From positions 1-60,895 of the forward strand of contig NZ_FOSH01000019.1 of the NCBI RefSeq assembly GCF_900114205.1: DNA of 60,895 nucleotides, written 5' to 3'. Under the pieces are notes generated by a model, which saw only the letters and a list, made by a program, of their open reading frames with translations, did not search any database and was not told where the DNA came from. Both the position numbers and the translations under genes were made by a program. The stretch's first letter is position 1. Each line of letters opens with the position of its first letter. This document shows positions 1 to 9,528 of this stretch, piece after piece. Source of the DNA: Methylophaga sulfidovorans (GTDB lineage Bacteria; Pseudomonadota; Gammaproteobacteria; Nitrosococcales; Methylophagaceae).

Positions 1-99
1 CCACTAATCCGTCTAGCAAGCTAGACTTCATCGTTCGACTTGCATGTGTTAGGCATGCCGCCAGCGTTCAATCTGAGCCATGATCAAACTCTTCAGTTT
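1..99 (-). rRNA. rrs: 16S ribosomal RNA, 5' end (partial)
   Basis: Read on the minus strand, the first 99 bases give the conserved 5' end of bacterial 16S rRNA: AAACTGAAGAGTTTGATC followed by the universal 27F region, then the helix-6 stretch. The gene runs off the left edge of the window, so only the first ~99 nt are present. The 5' end was set by alignment by eye with the E. coli start (AAATTGAAGAGTTTGATC). The sequence is of gammaproteobacterial type. Its tandem promoters and antitermination signals lie to the right. Confidence 0.97.
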
Positions 100-195
100 A
101 ATTTTTGGCGTAGCTTTTAAAAAAACTACAAAACTCATTTTGACGTTAGCATGTAAATACTAAGCGTCAGATCTTCTAGTGACCTAACGTAAGCA

Positions 196-232
196 CCCAC
201 ACAAATTACTTGATACCAGTTTGTTAAAGAGC
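196..232 (-). promoter_or_regulatory. rRNA leader antitermination signals boxA and boxC
   Basis: On the minus strand the leader contains GCTCTTTAACA (222-232), a match to the boxA core bound by NusB/NusE, and further downstream TGTGTGGG (196-203), a match to boxC. Their order and position between promoter and 16S gene are as in E. coli rrn leaders. They would load the antitermination complex needed to transcribe the long untranslated rRNA operon. Confidence 0.85.
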
Positions 233-270
233 GTTTTGTTGCTGATGTTCACTGCAACAAAGAAGCGAGA

Positions 271-298
271 ATTATACAGCTCTCTGCCAGACTGTCAA
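271..298 (-). promoter_or_regulatory. rRNA promoter, proximal (P2-like)
   Basis: On the minus strand TTGACA (298-293), a 16-bp spacer and TATAAT (276-271) form a perfect sigma-70 promoter. The predicted start near 264 lies about 30 bp upstream of boxA. Perfect hexamers with a 16-bp spacer are typical of rRNA promoters. Confidence 0.88.
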
Positions 299-390
299 CT
301 TAATTTTTACGTTTTTGTTACTGCGTAAACCTTAAATCGAATGCCAACTCAATCCGCCTTTTCAGGCTCTCTCATCAGCAAGAGGGGCGC

Positions 391-418
391 ATTCTACAGC
401 GTATTGGCGCTGCGTCAA
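391..418 (-). promoter_or_regulatory. rRNA promoter, distal (P1-like), GC-rich discriminator
   Basis: On the minus strand TTGACG (418-413), a 16-bp spacer and TAGAAT (396-391) are followed by a GCGCCC discriminator, the signature of stringently controlled rRNA P1 promoters. It sits 120 bp upstream of the proximal promoter. The stretch 419-640 up to the tyrS stop is AT-rich with several A/T runs (possible UP element and Fis sites, not resolved by eye) and shows no gene. Confidence 0.82.
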
Positions 419-643
419 CAGGAAGATTTTCCCTTTTAGCAGCTTTATCAGCTAGCTGTTTGAATCTATATGTTTTTTTATTTTCATCAACTCAAATATC
501 TGTGAAAACTTTCATTCTAGAGTCAGTTTTTGGCTGCTCGTTCCGGTCACAAAGTCTTATAGTTATTGTCTTCTACGCTATTCAATAGATTGAAACTGAC
601 TTTTTGATCAAGGCAGATACTTAGTTTGGCTTAGTCATATAAC

Positions 644-1840
644 TTATTTCAGCATTACCCAGGCGATCTTCTTTTTACCTGCTTGAATTAAATATTTACC
701 TGCACCAAGCTGCAAAGTAGGTTCAACCACAGCCCACTCAACTTTGACTCGACCGTTATTAAGCATGTCTTTTGCTTGTGCTGAATTAGCTACTAAGTTG
801 GCTTTATTGATAACAGCACCGATAGCAAGCTCGGCTTGTCCATCCAGTGATATTTCGATTTCAGGTGTTCCTTCAGGTACTTCACCTTCTGTAATGACAT
901 TACCCGCCCCTTTGTGTGCAGTGGCTGCAGCTTCCTCACCATGAAAGCGAGCTACTATTTCTCTTGCCAGCTCAATCTTCACATCACGAGGGTTAGCACC
1001 ATTCTCAACGCTGATTTTCAGGCTTTCAATTTCTTTGATAGATTTAAACGACAGTAACTCATACCAACGCCACATGAGTGAGTCTGGGATAGAAACAATC
1101 TTTTGAAACATAGTGCCAGGAGCTTCGGTGATGCCCACATAGTTTCCCAAAGATTTGGACATTTTCTTGATGCCGTCCAGTCCTTCTAATAATGGTGTCA
1201 TGATAACGACTTGTGAATCTTGCCCTTCAGCCTTTTGTAATTCACGTCCCATTAATAAGTTAAATTTCTGGTCGGTTCCACCGAGTTCCACATCAGCTTG
1301 CAACGCAACGGAGTCATATCCCTGTACTAATGGATAAAGAAACTCATGGATTGAAATCGATTGATTCGCTTTAAAGCGTTTTTTGAAATCATCACGCTCT
1401 AACATCCGAGCCACGCTTAACTTACCTGCTAACTTAATCATAAAGTCAGCGCCTTTTTCTTTAAACCACTCAGAGTTAAAACGTATTTCTGTTTTGCTTG
1501 GATCTAAAATTTTAAAGACTTGTTCTTTGTACGTTTTCGCGTTCTCTTCAATTTCTTCAGCAGTGAGTGGTGGTCGAGTAGCACTTTTCCCAGTTGGATC
1601 ACCAATAAGGCCGGTAAAATCACCAATCAGAAAGATAACGGTGTGCCCCATCTGTTGGAATTGGCGCATTTTGTTTAGGAGGACTGTGTGTCCAAGATGC
1701 AAATCAGGTGCAGTGGGATCAAAACCCGCCTTTATTCTTAAAGGTTTTCCTGTGGAGAGTTTTTCAATAAGTTCGCTTTCAACCAAAATTTCTTCCGCAC
1801 CACGACGAATCTCAAGCATCGCCTCATCTACAGGGATCAT
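644..1840 (-). CDS. tyrS: Tyrosyl-tRNA synthetase
   Basis: Charges tRNA-Tyr with tyrosine using ATP in the cytoplasm. The 398-residue product has the class I HIGH-type motif HLGH at residues 48-51, the KMSKS loop ([10 protein letters not shown]) in the middle, and a C-terminal S4-like RNA-binding region ending in [10 protein letters not shown]. Length and motif spacing fit the bacterial TyrS form with a short anticodon region, as in Pseudomonas (about 399 residues). The ATG at 1840 is preceded by GGAG eight bases upstream. It lies just upstream of the rRNA operon on the same strand and divergent from a murein peptidase gene, an arrangement I recall from pseudomonads. No anomaly seen. Confidence 0.97.
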   Translation of the reverse strand: MIPVDEAMLEIRRGAEEILVESELIEKLSTGKPLRIKAGFDPTAPDLHLGHTVLLNKMRQFQQMGHTVIFLIGDFTGLIGDPTGKSATRPPLTAEEIEENAKTYKEQVFKILDPSKTEIRFNSEWFKEKGADFMIKLAGKLSVARMLERDDFKKRFKANQSISIHEFLYPLVQGYDSVALQADVELGGTDQKFNLLMGRELQKAEGQDSQVVIMTPLLEGLDGIKKMSKSLGNYVGITEAPGTMFQKIVSIPDSLMWRWYELLSFKSIKEIESLKISVENGANPRDVKIELAREIVARFHGEEAAATAHKGAGNVITEGEVPEGTPEIEISLDGQAELAIGAVINKANLVANSAQAKDMLNNGRVKVEWAVVEPTLQLGAGKYLIQAGKKKIAWVMLK

Positions 1841-1972
1841 TTACAGTACTCCAAGTTCTTGTGTTTTAAGTGGTCGGCAATATTATCACAACAGTCAGAA
1901 AATAAGGGGTTCCAATTCTGATCATTTATTGAGAGAATTAGAAGAATTTATAATTTTACCAAGAGTTTGCAT

Positions 1973-3559
1973 ATGAAACGTAATAGACTTTTGAACTCTC
2001 CAACTAAGTCAAAACTGTTCTCAAGTGAAAAAAAGTTCTATGGCAAACGTCATCATTTCATAGCCTTATCTATTGCAAGTGTCATCGGTGTATTTGTCAC
2101 CAGCATGGTTCTCGCAACCAGCACCCCTGTTAGTACTGATACCAAATCACAGACAATCAACCTCCCTGGACAGATTGGTGCTGAACATACAGCAAACGCC
2201 GATGATTCATCAAAACAGTCTATTAAATTAAGTCTCGCAACACTTGAACAACAGACGGTTAATAATCCACAAACTGAACTAGTAGATGTTCCTGACTCTA
2301 GCGATCTTGGTGTTGCTGAATCTGCCCAGCTTGAGCGCATCATGTTAAAAGAGTCGCAACAAAATGAACAAGCTATATCAGCTAATACAGACAAAAATGT
2401 GACTAGCACTAGTCCACTTGAAGAAGCGAGCGATACTCCAATAACAGAATGGAAACAAGTCACTGTTAAGTCTGGTGATAATTTATCTCTTATCTTCCCA
2501 AAAGTTGGTTTATCAGCACGTGATGTCTATAACGTTGCTCAGACCGGAAAATCAATCAAACCTTTACTCAATCTAAAACCAGGTCAGGAATTAAGATTCG
2601 GCCTTACTGAAGATGCAGAAGGAAAAACACAGCTCAAACAGCTTGAGCTTGTTTTTAGCCCTATCAAAAAATTACAGTTAGTCGCCACTGAAAACGGCTA
2701 TAAAGCAGAAACGCTGACAAAAGAAACGGATAAACGCCAGAAACAAGTATTTGGTGAAATTGAATCATCATTATTCGGTTCCGGTCTACAAGCAGGTTTG
2801 TCAGATAAACTCGTGATGGAATTAGCCCATATTTTTGGCTGGGACATCGACTTTGCTTTGGACTTGCGTCAGGGAGATAGCTTCAAAGTTATATTTGAAG
2901 AAGCTTATCTTGATGGTAAAAAATTCGATGATGGTGATATCTTAGCTGCCGAATTTACAAACAAAGGCAAAACTTTCCGTGCTGTTCGTTACACAGATAG
3001 TGAAGGCAATACACATTATTTCACCCCGCAGGGTGAAAGTATGAGAAAAACATTCACCAGAACACCAGTACACTTCAGTCGTATTAGCTCTGTATTTAAC
3101 CCTAATAGAAAGCATCCAGTCTTAAAAACAAGTAGACCGCATCGTGGTGTTGATTATGCCGCACCAACAGGCACACCTATTTTGGCAACCGGCGACGGTA
3201 AGGTCGACTTCGTTGGTAATAAAGGTGGTTATGGTCGTGTAATTATCTTATCTCACGGTGGTAAATACACTACCTTGTATGGCCATATGTCAAAATTCAA
3301 ACCTGGTTTAAAACGTGGTCAACGAGTAAAACAAGGACAAGTGATTGGCTATGTCGGTATGAGTGGTCTAGCAACAGGTCCTCACTTGCATTATGAATTC
3401 CGTATTAACGGTGTTCACCATAATCCATTAACCGTGGCGCTGCCAAAAGCTGAACCTCTGAATGCGAAGTATATGGCCGATTTCAAACAAAAGTCTCAAC
3501 CACTGCTTGTGCAACTGGATTCTTTAAAAGTCCCAACATTGGCACTTAACCAAAACTAA
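1973..3559 (+). CDS. mepM: Murein DD-endopeptidase, M23 family (MepM/YebA-like)
   Basis: Predicted to cut peptidoglycan cross-links so that new strands can be inserted. The 528-residue protein has a basic N-terminus, one membrane anchor (about residues 29-48), a low-complexity linker, a LysM/OapA-like domain near residues 160-215 (QVTVKSGDNLSLIF), a middle domain, and a C-terminal M23 (LytM) domain. Zinc ligands are visible as HRGVD (HxxxD) and HLHYE (HxH), with YGHMSKF between. I chose the ATG at 1973, with AAGAG seven bases upstream, over a TTG two codons earlier. A TATAAT at 1949-1954 may be its -10 box, but no good -35 is seen. It is followed 5 nt later by anmK, so the two wall-metabolism genes are probably co-transcribed. 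Confidence 0.92.
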   Translation: MKRNRLLNSPTKSKLFSSEKKFYGKRHHFIALSIASVIGVFVTSMVLATSTPVSTDTKSQTINLPGQIGAEHTANADDSSKQSIKLSLATLEQQTVNNPQTELVDVPDSSDLGVAESAQLERIMLKESQQNEQAISANTDKNVTSTSPLEEASDTPITEWKQVTVKSGDNLSLIFPKVGLSARDVYNVAQTGKSIKPLLNLKPGQELRFGLTEDAEGKTQLKQLELVFSPIKKLQLVATENGYKAETLTKETDKRQKQVFGEIESSLFGSGLQAGLSDKLVMELAHIFGWDIDFALDLRQGDSFKVIFEEAYLDGKKFDDGDILAAEFTNKGKTFRAVRYTDSEGNTHYFTPQGESMRKTFTRTPVHFSRISSVFNPNRKHPVLKTSRPHRGVDYAAPTGTPILATGDGKVDFVGNKGGYGRVIILSHGGKYTTLYGHMSKFKPGLKRGQRVKQGQVIGYVGMSGLATGPHLHYEFRINGVHHNPLTVALPKAEPLNAKYMADFKQKSQPLLVQLDSLKVPTLALNQN

Positions 3560-3564
3560 AATAT

Positions 3565-4686
3565 ATGACTCTATATATTGGTGTGATGTCTGGCACCAGT
3601 CTTGATGGTATCGACGTATCTATTACTGATTTCAGTGATCAGCAGATACATTTGATTGCTGCTGAGACTTACCCGTTCAGTAATCAGTTAAGAAGAGATT
3701 TGCATCAGCTAATTAGTTCTGCCAGAACGCATTTACAACAGTTGGGACAAATTGATATTGCCTTAGGTCATGCATATAGTCAGGCTATCAATCAGTTACT
3801 TCATGAAACACAAATTGCTGCAAATGATATTGCAGGTATTGGCTGCCATGGACAGACGATTTTCCATGCACCCGAGACTCAATATCCCTTTAGCATGCAA
3901 ATAGGTAACGCTAACGTTATAGCTGAAAAAACTGGGATCACGACTGTCGCAGACTTCCGTCAACGAGATATGGTCCTTGGTGGTCAGGGAGCACCTTTAG
4001 TTCCTGCATTTCACCAGGCGCTTTTCCACTCTGACAATGAAAACAGGGTCATCGTAAATATTGGTGGAATTGGCAATATCACCATTTTGCCAAAGGATAA
4101 AAATAAAGCAGTTTCCGGCTTTGATACTGGACCAGGAAATGTGCTGATGGATGAATGGTATCAGCAACATCATCTCGCTTTGTATGATGCCAATGGTGAC
4201 TGGGCTCGTGATGGTGTCGTAGATGAACAGCTACTAGAAACACTTATGGCAGATAGTTTTTTCCAACAACCTATCCCGAAAAGTACGGGTCGAGAATATT
4301 TCAATTTAAAGTGGCTGAGTAATATTCTGGCAAATATTGATAAACCTATCCCTGCCAAAGATATTCAAAAGACCTTGTTAGAAATGACGGCTCGTTCAAT
4401 AACTGATGCCATCATAAATTATGCTGATAATACTGATGCCATCTTTGTCTGCGGCGGTGGATCACATAATCAAGTTTTGATGGATGCCTTAGCCAGTAAC
4501 CTCTCTCATGCCAGAGTTGATACGACATCCAGTCTTGGATTGGCTCCTGACTGGGTCGAGGCCTGCGCCTTTGCCTGGTTGGCTATGCGAACACTATCTC
4601 ATGCCTCAGGCAATTTACCCGCCGTCACCGGGGCAGAAAAGTTGAGTATCCTTGGGGCCATCTATCCATCTAACATTGCTTCATAA
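3565..4686 (+). CDS. anmK: Anhydro-N-acetylmuramic acid kinase
   Basis: Phosphorylates and opens 1,6-anhydro-MurNAc from recycled peptidoglycan to give MurNAc-6-phosphate. The 373-residue protein shows the family's N-terminal phosphate loop GVMSGTSLDGID, then GCHGQTIFH, NIGGIGNITIL, GFDTGPGN and CGGGSHN, all diagnostic of the AnmK branch of the hexokinase/actin fold. Length is normal (E. coli 369). It starts 5 nt after the M23 endopeptidase stop codon, consistent with an operon whose products release and re-use wall material. Its last 25 bases overlap the end of the convergent H-like protein gene. Confidence 0.96.
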   Translation: MTLYIGVMSGTSLDGIDVSITDFSDQQIHLIAAETYPFSNQLRRDLHQLISSARTHLQQLGQIDIALGHAYSQAINQLLHETQIAANDIAGIGCHGQTIFHAPETQYPFSMQIGNANVIAEKTGITTVADFRQRDMVLGGQGAPLVPAFHQALFHSDNENRVIVNIGGIGNITILPKDKNKAVSGFDTGPGNVLMDEWYQQHHLALYDANGDWARDGVVDEQLLETLMADSFFQQPIPKSTGREYFNLKWLSNILANIDKPIPAKDIQKTLLEMTARSITDAIINYADNTDAIFVCGGGSHNQVLMDALASNLSHARVDTTSSLGLAPDWVEACAFAWLAMRTLSHASGNLPAVTGAEKLSILGAIYPSNIAS

Positions 4687-5051
4687 GCAGTCAAAGTCAT
4701 TAGTGTCTCTGTCAGATGAGCTAAGTTATTCACTTTCATTTGGCATAACCAGCCTGTTTCGAAGGGATCCTGGTTAATCAATTGTGGTGTATCTATTAAT
4801 GATAGATTAACTACAGATACAGCCCCAGTCATCAGCGAATAAAACTCTGTAGCTGATTTCATTGATTCAATAACAAATAAACTATCGCCTATACGATAAT
4901 TTTGTCCGAGTTTAGGTAGATGCACATGGGTAATCTCCCCAAGTTGATCCTGAAAAAACTCACTAATACCAAGTCTTACCTCATTTCTCTCATATATCGG
5001 GGTCAACCAGATATGCTGTGGCGAGAAAAAGCGTTGATTAGCATCGACCAT
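4662..5051 (-). CDS. Orphan glycine cleavage H-like lipoyl protein
   Basis: A 129-residue protein with the complete GcvH fold signature: LGISEFFQDQLGEI, then the lipoylation site VIESMKSATEFYS (lysine in ESMKS, compare ESVKA in GcvH), then a DPFETGWL turn and a C-terminal helix ending YEAMLDG. H proteins carry a lipoyl arm between partner enzymes of glycine cleavage, or in sulfur metabolism for related LbpA proteins. No gcvT, gcvP or sHdr gene is in the window. Its ATG lies inside the end of malQ (14-nt overlap), so it is translationally coupled to the glycogen operon. Function in this context is unknown. It could be a displaced gcvH or a specialised carrier. Confidence 0.85.
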   Translation of the reverse strand: MVDANQRFFSPQHIWLTPIYERNEVRLGISEFFQDQLGEITHVHLPKLGQNYRIGDSLFVIESMKSATEFYSLMTGAVSVVNLSLIDTPQLINQDPFETGWLCQMKVNNLAHLTETLMTLTAYEAMLDG

Positions 5052-6486
5052 ATAAGCTGTTAAGCGATCTTAACCTTACTGAAATATCGGGACTAAACAT
5101 GTCCCAGTTGAATTGCCAAAGCCAGTTGCCCGCCATCGTGCCGGGTACATTCATTCTATGTTTGCCATCTAAAGAGAGAATATCTTGCAATGGTAAAATC
5201 GCTAACTCTGATACTGAGCGTAAGGCAGAACGAATCAGCAACCATGGCATAGGTTCAATTGTTTCCCCGAAGTAGGCCAGAATATGAGCTTTAGTATGCT
5301 CATCTAGCTGCTGATACCAGCCTAAGGTTGTATTGTTATCATGTGTGCCGGTATAAGTCACACTGTCTTCACACTGCTGATGTGGAAGATATGGATTTGA
5401 AGCATCGCCGCCAAAAGCAAACTGAAGAATTTTCATGCCAGGCATACCATATTTTTCTCGAAGTTTAGTCACTTCTTCAGTGATAATACCTAAATCCTCA
5501 GCGACTAACGGGAGCTCCCCAAAATAGTCTAATAACTCATCGAATAACTGCTCACCCGGCGCAGGCTTCCATTCACCATCTATTGCCGTTTCACATGCTG
5601 CAGGGATTTCCCAGCAAGCCTCAAACCCTCGGAAATGATCAATCCTGATCAAGTCAAAAAGTGCGAGCTGTGTCTTTAATCGGCGTTTCCACCAGTCAAA
5701 ATTCTGTTGAATATGATATTGCCATTCATACAGCGGATTACCCCAGCGTTGGCCTGTTTCAGAAAAATAATCAGGTGGGACGCCGGCAACTCTGGTAGAA
5801 GCACCATGCTCGTCCAAGGTAAATAATAATGGCTCCGCCCAAACATCAGCACTATCATGAGCTACAAAGATAGGCATATCGCCAAATAACTTTATGCCTT
5901 TCTTATTGGCGTATTCACGTAATTGCTGCCACTGCGTGAAAAAAACATACTGCTCGAAGCGACGAATCATCAATGCTTCATCACGTTCCAGCTTTACTTT
6001 ATTTAATGCTTCAGGATTTCGTTCACGTAGCTCCAGTGGCCAGTCAAACCAAGCCCGTGCCTGATTCAGATGACGAATTTCACGAAATAACACATAGTCA
6101 TCGAGCCAATACTGCTGTTCGCTACAAAATGAACTAAACTTCTGCTTATCTTCCTCAGTAGCATTTTTCAGAAACTGCCGGTATGCCGTGGCCATTAAGC
6201 GGGACATTTTAGGGTCATTTAATTTTGTCGGTTCAGCCCAGCTTTGTGATTTTAATGTTTCACGGCAAATAAAGCGGTTATTACCCGCATGAGCAGACAA
6301 ACACTGATACGGAGAGCCATCTTCATGAGTTGGGCCCAGTGGTAACATCTGCCAGATAGTCCCACCAGAAGCACAGAGGAAATCAATAAATTTAAAGGCA
6401 TCTGCTCCGAGATTACCGGAAGGTAAACTCGTTATATGTAAAAGAATGCCACTTCGACGCTTATTAAATACTTTTGCTTGGGCCAC
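5038..6486 (-). CDS. malQ: 4-alpha-glucanotransferase (amylomaltase, GH77)
   Basis: Transfers alpha-1,4-glucan segments between maltodextrins, here most likely trimming or rebuilding glycogen-derived chains. The 482-residue protein has the GH77 start RRSGILLHITSLPS, and the catalytic motifs LIRIDHFRGFE (nucleophile Asp), LVAEDLGIIT (acid/base Glu) and YTGTHDNNT (transition-state Asp). Length is that of the short bacterial form. The start is GTG at 6486, preceded by GGAAG seven bases upstream, only 3 nt after the stop of the GH57 gene. It forms part of the minus-strand run glgC-GH57-malQ-H-like protein. Confidence 0.95.
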   Translation of the reverse strand: MAQAKVFNKRRSGILLHITSLPSGNLGADAFKFIDFLCASGGTIWQMLPLGPTHEDGSPYQCLSAHAGNNRFICRETLKSQSWAEPTKLNDPKMSRLMATAYRQFLKNATEEDKQKFSSFCSEQQYWLDDYVLFREIRHLNQARAWFDWPLELRERNPEALNKVKLERDEALMIRRFEQYVFFTQWQQLREYANKKGIKLFGDMPIFVAHDSADVWAEPLLFTLDEHGASTRVAGVPPDYFSETGQRWGNPLYEWQYHIQQNFDWWKRRLKTQLALFDLIRIDHFRGFEACWEIPAACETAIDGEWKPAPGEQLFDELLDYFGELPLVAEDLGIITEEVTKLREKYGMPGMKILQFAFGGDASNPYLPHQQCEDSVTYTGTHDNNTTLGWYQQLDEHTKAHILAYFGETIEPMPWLLIRSALRSVSELAILPLQDILSLDGKHRMNVPGTMAGNWLWQFNWDMFSPDISVRLRSLNSLYGRC

Positions 6487-6489
6487 TAG

Positions 6490-8172
6490 TTAACTTCCAC
6501 GTCTCATTGTCCCCGACTGTTCCACGCCAGCACCGCCATGTGACACAACCTCAGATAATTTTTGCGGCACAACCTCACCTAACATTTGATACAGATTGGA
6601 TAAGTGCAGTCGATACAAACGTTCAAAATCGCTCACACTATCAGCCGAATTATAGTCACCAAACCACCAGAACCAGTCTGATCCTTCACAGATAGCTAAT
6701 TGTCTTTCAAGTGCCAGCTTCATTTCTGGCTCAAACTCTTTGCTTGCCATCACCTTATCAAAGGTTTTTTTAGCATCACTCAATAAGTCCCAGGCACGGT
6801 TCTTATCTTTATCTCCAATCCAGGTTGAGTAAGTGCCATACACCCAGCTTCCCCCTACCATTTTGGGTAGTTCGGCAGCTTTAACACCATTTTCAAGACA
6901 TTCACTAAATGTAGTGAGTTCAATATCAGGGTGTTCAGATAAGGTTCGATACAAACTCTGTAAGAAGTAATAGCCATTGTATGAATAATATTCCCAGGCA
7001 TTTTCGCCATCCAGAATCACAGAAATAACGCGATCATCATCCCCTTCGGTATTGGCTTTAATATTTTGGATATGATGGATGAAATCATTCACAGGATCAT
7101 CAGCGCCCCACTTCGTATAAGTAAAGCCAATCATGTCCGAAAGCCCATCATCTCTATAAAAGCAGACCGGAGATGTGCCAGGTAATTTATATGGTTTATG
7201 TATGCTTGCGTCAGCCATCCCTGAAAGTTTTAAACTATTCCGGAGTACATTTTCACCCGTGGCAGCCCAGGTGAAGCCATGTTTGGCAATCAGTTTTAGT
7301 GCAGCTTCTGAAACCGCACCTTCCGAAGGCCAACAGCCTTTAGGTGTAAAACCAAAAAAAGATTTAAATACTTTGATGCCCTCTTCCATATGCCAATGAG
7401 CACGTTCCTCGCCCCCCGGATAATGAGTTTCAAGTGGAAGCTCAGCATCAGGCATCGCCTGATGAGCAGAATTTATATCAAGTAACAATGGGATAATGGG
7501 ATGTGCGTATGGCGTCATTGATAGCTCAACACGTCCTGTTTCAGCAAGGCGACGATAGCGTGGTATCAAATCTTTTAAAAGTTCACCAATAACAATCATC
7601 AACTGACGTCTGTCATGAAACGTGTAATGTCTGCCTTTTTTCATTAAAGCCTGAATGCGTACATCACTGCGTCTGACAGACTCAGCCATCCAAACTAAGT
7701 GGTACCAGACCAGCATATCGATCATAAACTGATCATTCACATAATTCAGGCGTTCAGGCTCGTTCAGGAGCCAACGCGCCATTTTGACAAGCTTGGCAAA
7801 ATGCGGAAACGGTTGGATTAATTTTTCATCATTTGCTCGTAAGCAAGCATTAATTAATGTTTTACGTTCTTCTGCATGGACTGGCTGGACAGGCGAATCC
7901 AACGCGATAAGTAACGGATCTTTTAACCTACCGGTACCCTTAAAACGCCCTTGTAGTTGTTCATCATAGTCGGCAAGCTGCTCCAATAAGGTCGGAGCAA
8001 AATTGACAACAGCTTTAGCACCAGCCACATTCTCCAAATGCCACGCCATATCGACGTAATCTTTAATAGCATGAAGATATGTCCATGGTAGCTGATACAG
8101 TCCGCCCATCGGCTCACTGTATTGAGGCTGGTGCATGTGCCAGCAAAGTACCACTTTTATTTTATCTGACAT
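6490..8172 (-). CDS. Glycoside hydrolase family 57 enzyme
   Basis: A 560-residue retaining alpha-glucan-active enzyme of family GH57, acting as alpha-amylase, glucanotransferase or branching enzyme. Visible family motifs are WHMHQPQY at the N-terminus, [10 protein letters not shown] (the Glu is the expected nucleophile) and [12 protein letters not shown] (expected acid/base Asp region). Substrate specificity cannot be read from the sequence. Its ATG overlaps the end of glgC by 11 nt and malQ follows after 3 nt, so it is translated with the glycogen genes. This supports a role in glycogen or maltodextrin metabolism. No signal peptide is present, so it acts in the cytoplasm. Confidence 0.9.
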   Translation of the reverse strand: MSDKIKVVLCWHMHQPQYSEPMGGLYQLPWTYLHAIKDYVDMAWHLENVAGAKAVVNFAPTLLEQLADYDEQLQGRFKGTGRLKDPLLIALDSPVQPVHAEERKTLINACLRANDEKLIQPFPHFAKLVKMARWLLNEPERLNYVNDQFMIDMLVWYHLVWMAESVRRSDVRIQALMKKGRHYTFHDRRQLMIVIGELLKDLIPRYRRLAETGRVELSMTPYAHPIIPLLLDINSAHQAMPDAELPLETHYPGGEERAHWHMEEGIKVFKSFFGFTPKGCWPSEGAVSEAALKLIAKHGFTWAATGENVLRNSLKLSGMADASIHKPYKLPGTSPVCFYRDDGLSDMIGFTYTKWGADDPVNDFIHHIQNIKANTEGDDDRVISVILDGENAWEYYSYNGYYFLQSLYRTLSEHPDIELTTFSECLENGVKAAELPKMVGGSWVYGTYSTWIGDKDKNRAWDLLSDAKKTFDKVMASKEFEPEMKLALERQLAICEGSDWFWWFGDYNSADSVSDFERLYRLHLSNLYQMLGEVVPQKLSEVVSHGGAGVEQSGTMRRGS

Positions 8173-9430
8173 AACGATAATTTTGTCCTAACATTTCAGG
8201 TGTGACTAACACCACACCATTGGGAGAGACGTAATAACGTTTTGCATCTTGTTCCAGGTCTTCGCCAATTATTGTGCCTTCTGGAATAACGCAGCCTTTA
8301 TCAATAACAACACGTTTGAGTACAGAGTGGCGACCAATAGTCACATCCGGCAAAATAACACTATCTTCGACTAATGAATAACTGTGTACCTCAACATTTG
8401 AGAACAACACTGAGTGACGAACAGTAGAACCAGAAATAATACAGCCGCCAGACACCATTGAATCTACAGCCATCCCTCTTCTGTCATCATCATCGAAAAC
8501 AAATTTTGCCGGCGGTTGTTGTGCCTGATGTGTCCATATAGGCCAATCATCGTCGTATAAGTTCAATTCAGGTGTAACGCCAATCAGTTCCAGATTGGCT
8601 GACCAGAACGCATCAATAGTCCCTACATCACGCCAATAACCGGGGTCGTTGCCCTGAACGTCTTTGTAAGGGAAAGCAACGACTTTATAGTTCTTAATCA
8701 AGTTGGGAATAATATCGTGACCAAAATCATGAGTTGACGTACGTGTATCAGCATCTTTGATTAATTGCTCATATAAAAATGCAGCATTAAAAACATAAAT
8801 GCCCATTGACGCCAGCGCCACATCTTCTCGCCCTAAAATAGGGGTTGGTTCATCAGGTTTTTCATTAAACGCCACAATGCGTCTGTTTGCATCTACTGAC
8901 ATAACGCCCAATGACTTGGCTTCTTCAATCGGGACTTCAATACAGCCAATAGTCATATCCGCATTTTGAGCAACATGCTCAGCTAGCATATCACCATAAT
9001 CCATTTTATAGATATGATCACCAGCCAGTATCAAGACATATTCTGGACCATGATTTCTCAAGATATCGATATTCTGGTACACCGCATCTGCCGTACCGGC
9101 ATACCATCCTCTTTCATTACGCTGTGAAGCTGGTAACAATTCCACAAACTCGCCAAGCGCGCCTCGCATAAAGCCCCAGCCCTGTTGAACATGTCTGATT
9201 AAGGAATGAGCCTTATATTGTGTCAAGATACCAACACGTCGGATACCTGAATTAACACAGTTAGACAAAGGAAAATCAATAATTCTGAACTTGCCACCAA
9301 AGGGTACTGCGGGTTTAGCACGCCAATCGGTCAGTTGTTTCAGCCTGGAGCCGCGACCACCGGCTAAAATTAAAGCCAAGGTATCACGGGTAAGACGACT
9401 GACGAAACGAGTACTATTGTTTTCACTCAT
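8162..9430 (-). CDS. glgC: Glucose-1-phosphate adenylyltransferase
   Basis: Makes ADP-glucose from glucose-1-phosphate and ATP, the committed step of bacterial glycogen synthesis. The product has the nucleotidyltransferase signature [15 protein letters not shown], the [10 protein letters not shown] and GTADAVYQN motifs, the DHIYKMDY substrate loop and a C-terminal left-handed beta-helix domain. I place the start at ATG 9430 (422 residues, close to E. coli 431) because GGAG precedes it by nine bases. An in-frame ATG at 9508 would add 26 residues without a good ribosome site. It is divergent from glgB across about 100 bp, which must hold promoters for both directions. No glgA is seen in the window. 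Confidence 0.95.
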   Translation of the reverse strand: MSENNSTRFVSRLTRDTLALILAGGRGSRLKQLTDWRAKPAVPFGGKFRIIDFPLSNCVNSGIRRVGILTQYKAHSLIRHVQQGWGFMRGALGEFVELLPASQRNERGWYAGTADAVYQNIDILRNHGPEYVLILAGDHIYKMDYGDMLAEHVAQNADMTIGCIEVPIEEAKSLGVMSVDANRRIVAFNEKPDEPTPILGREDVALASMGIYVFNAAFLYEQLIKDADTRTSTHDFGHDIIPNLIKNYKVVAFPYKDVQGNDPGYWRDVGTIDAFWSANLELIGVTPELNLYDDDWPIWTHQAQQPPAKFVFDDDDRRGMAVDSMVSGGCIISGSTVRHSVLFSNVEVHSYSLVEDSVILPDVTIGRHSVLKRVVIDKGCVIPEGTIIGEDLEQDAKRYYVSPNGVVLVTPEMLGQNYRYVR

Positions 9431-9528
9431 AGATGAATTCTCCGGCATAAAACCTATTATTTGTGCTGTAATATTGTTAGCCTGCCATAAGCAAGCATTG
9501 AACAGCAATTAAAATTTACAGGACAGAT

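Noticed and set aside
1926..1954. Promoter of the M23 peptidase gene
   Set aside because: TATAAT at 1949-1954 is good, but no -35 at acceptable spacing was found and the leader would be very short, so it was not listed as a feature.
1383..1976. 197-codon plus-strand open frame over tyrS
   Set aside because: It is the mirror frame of tyrS, without protein-like composition or a ribosome site.
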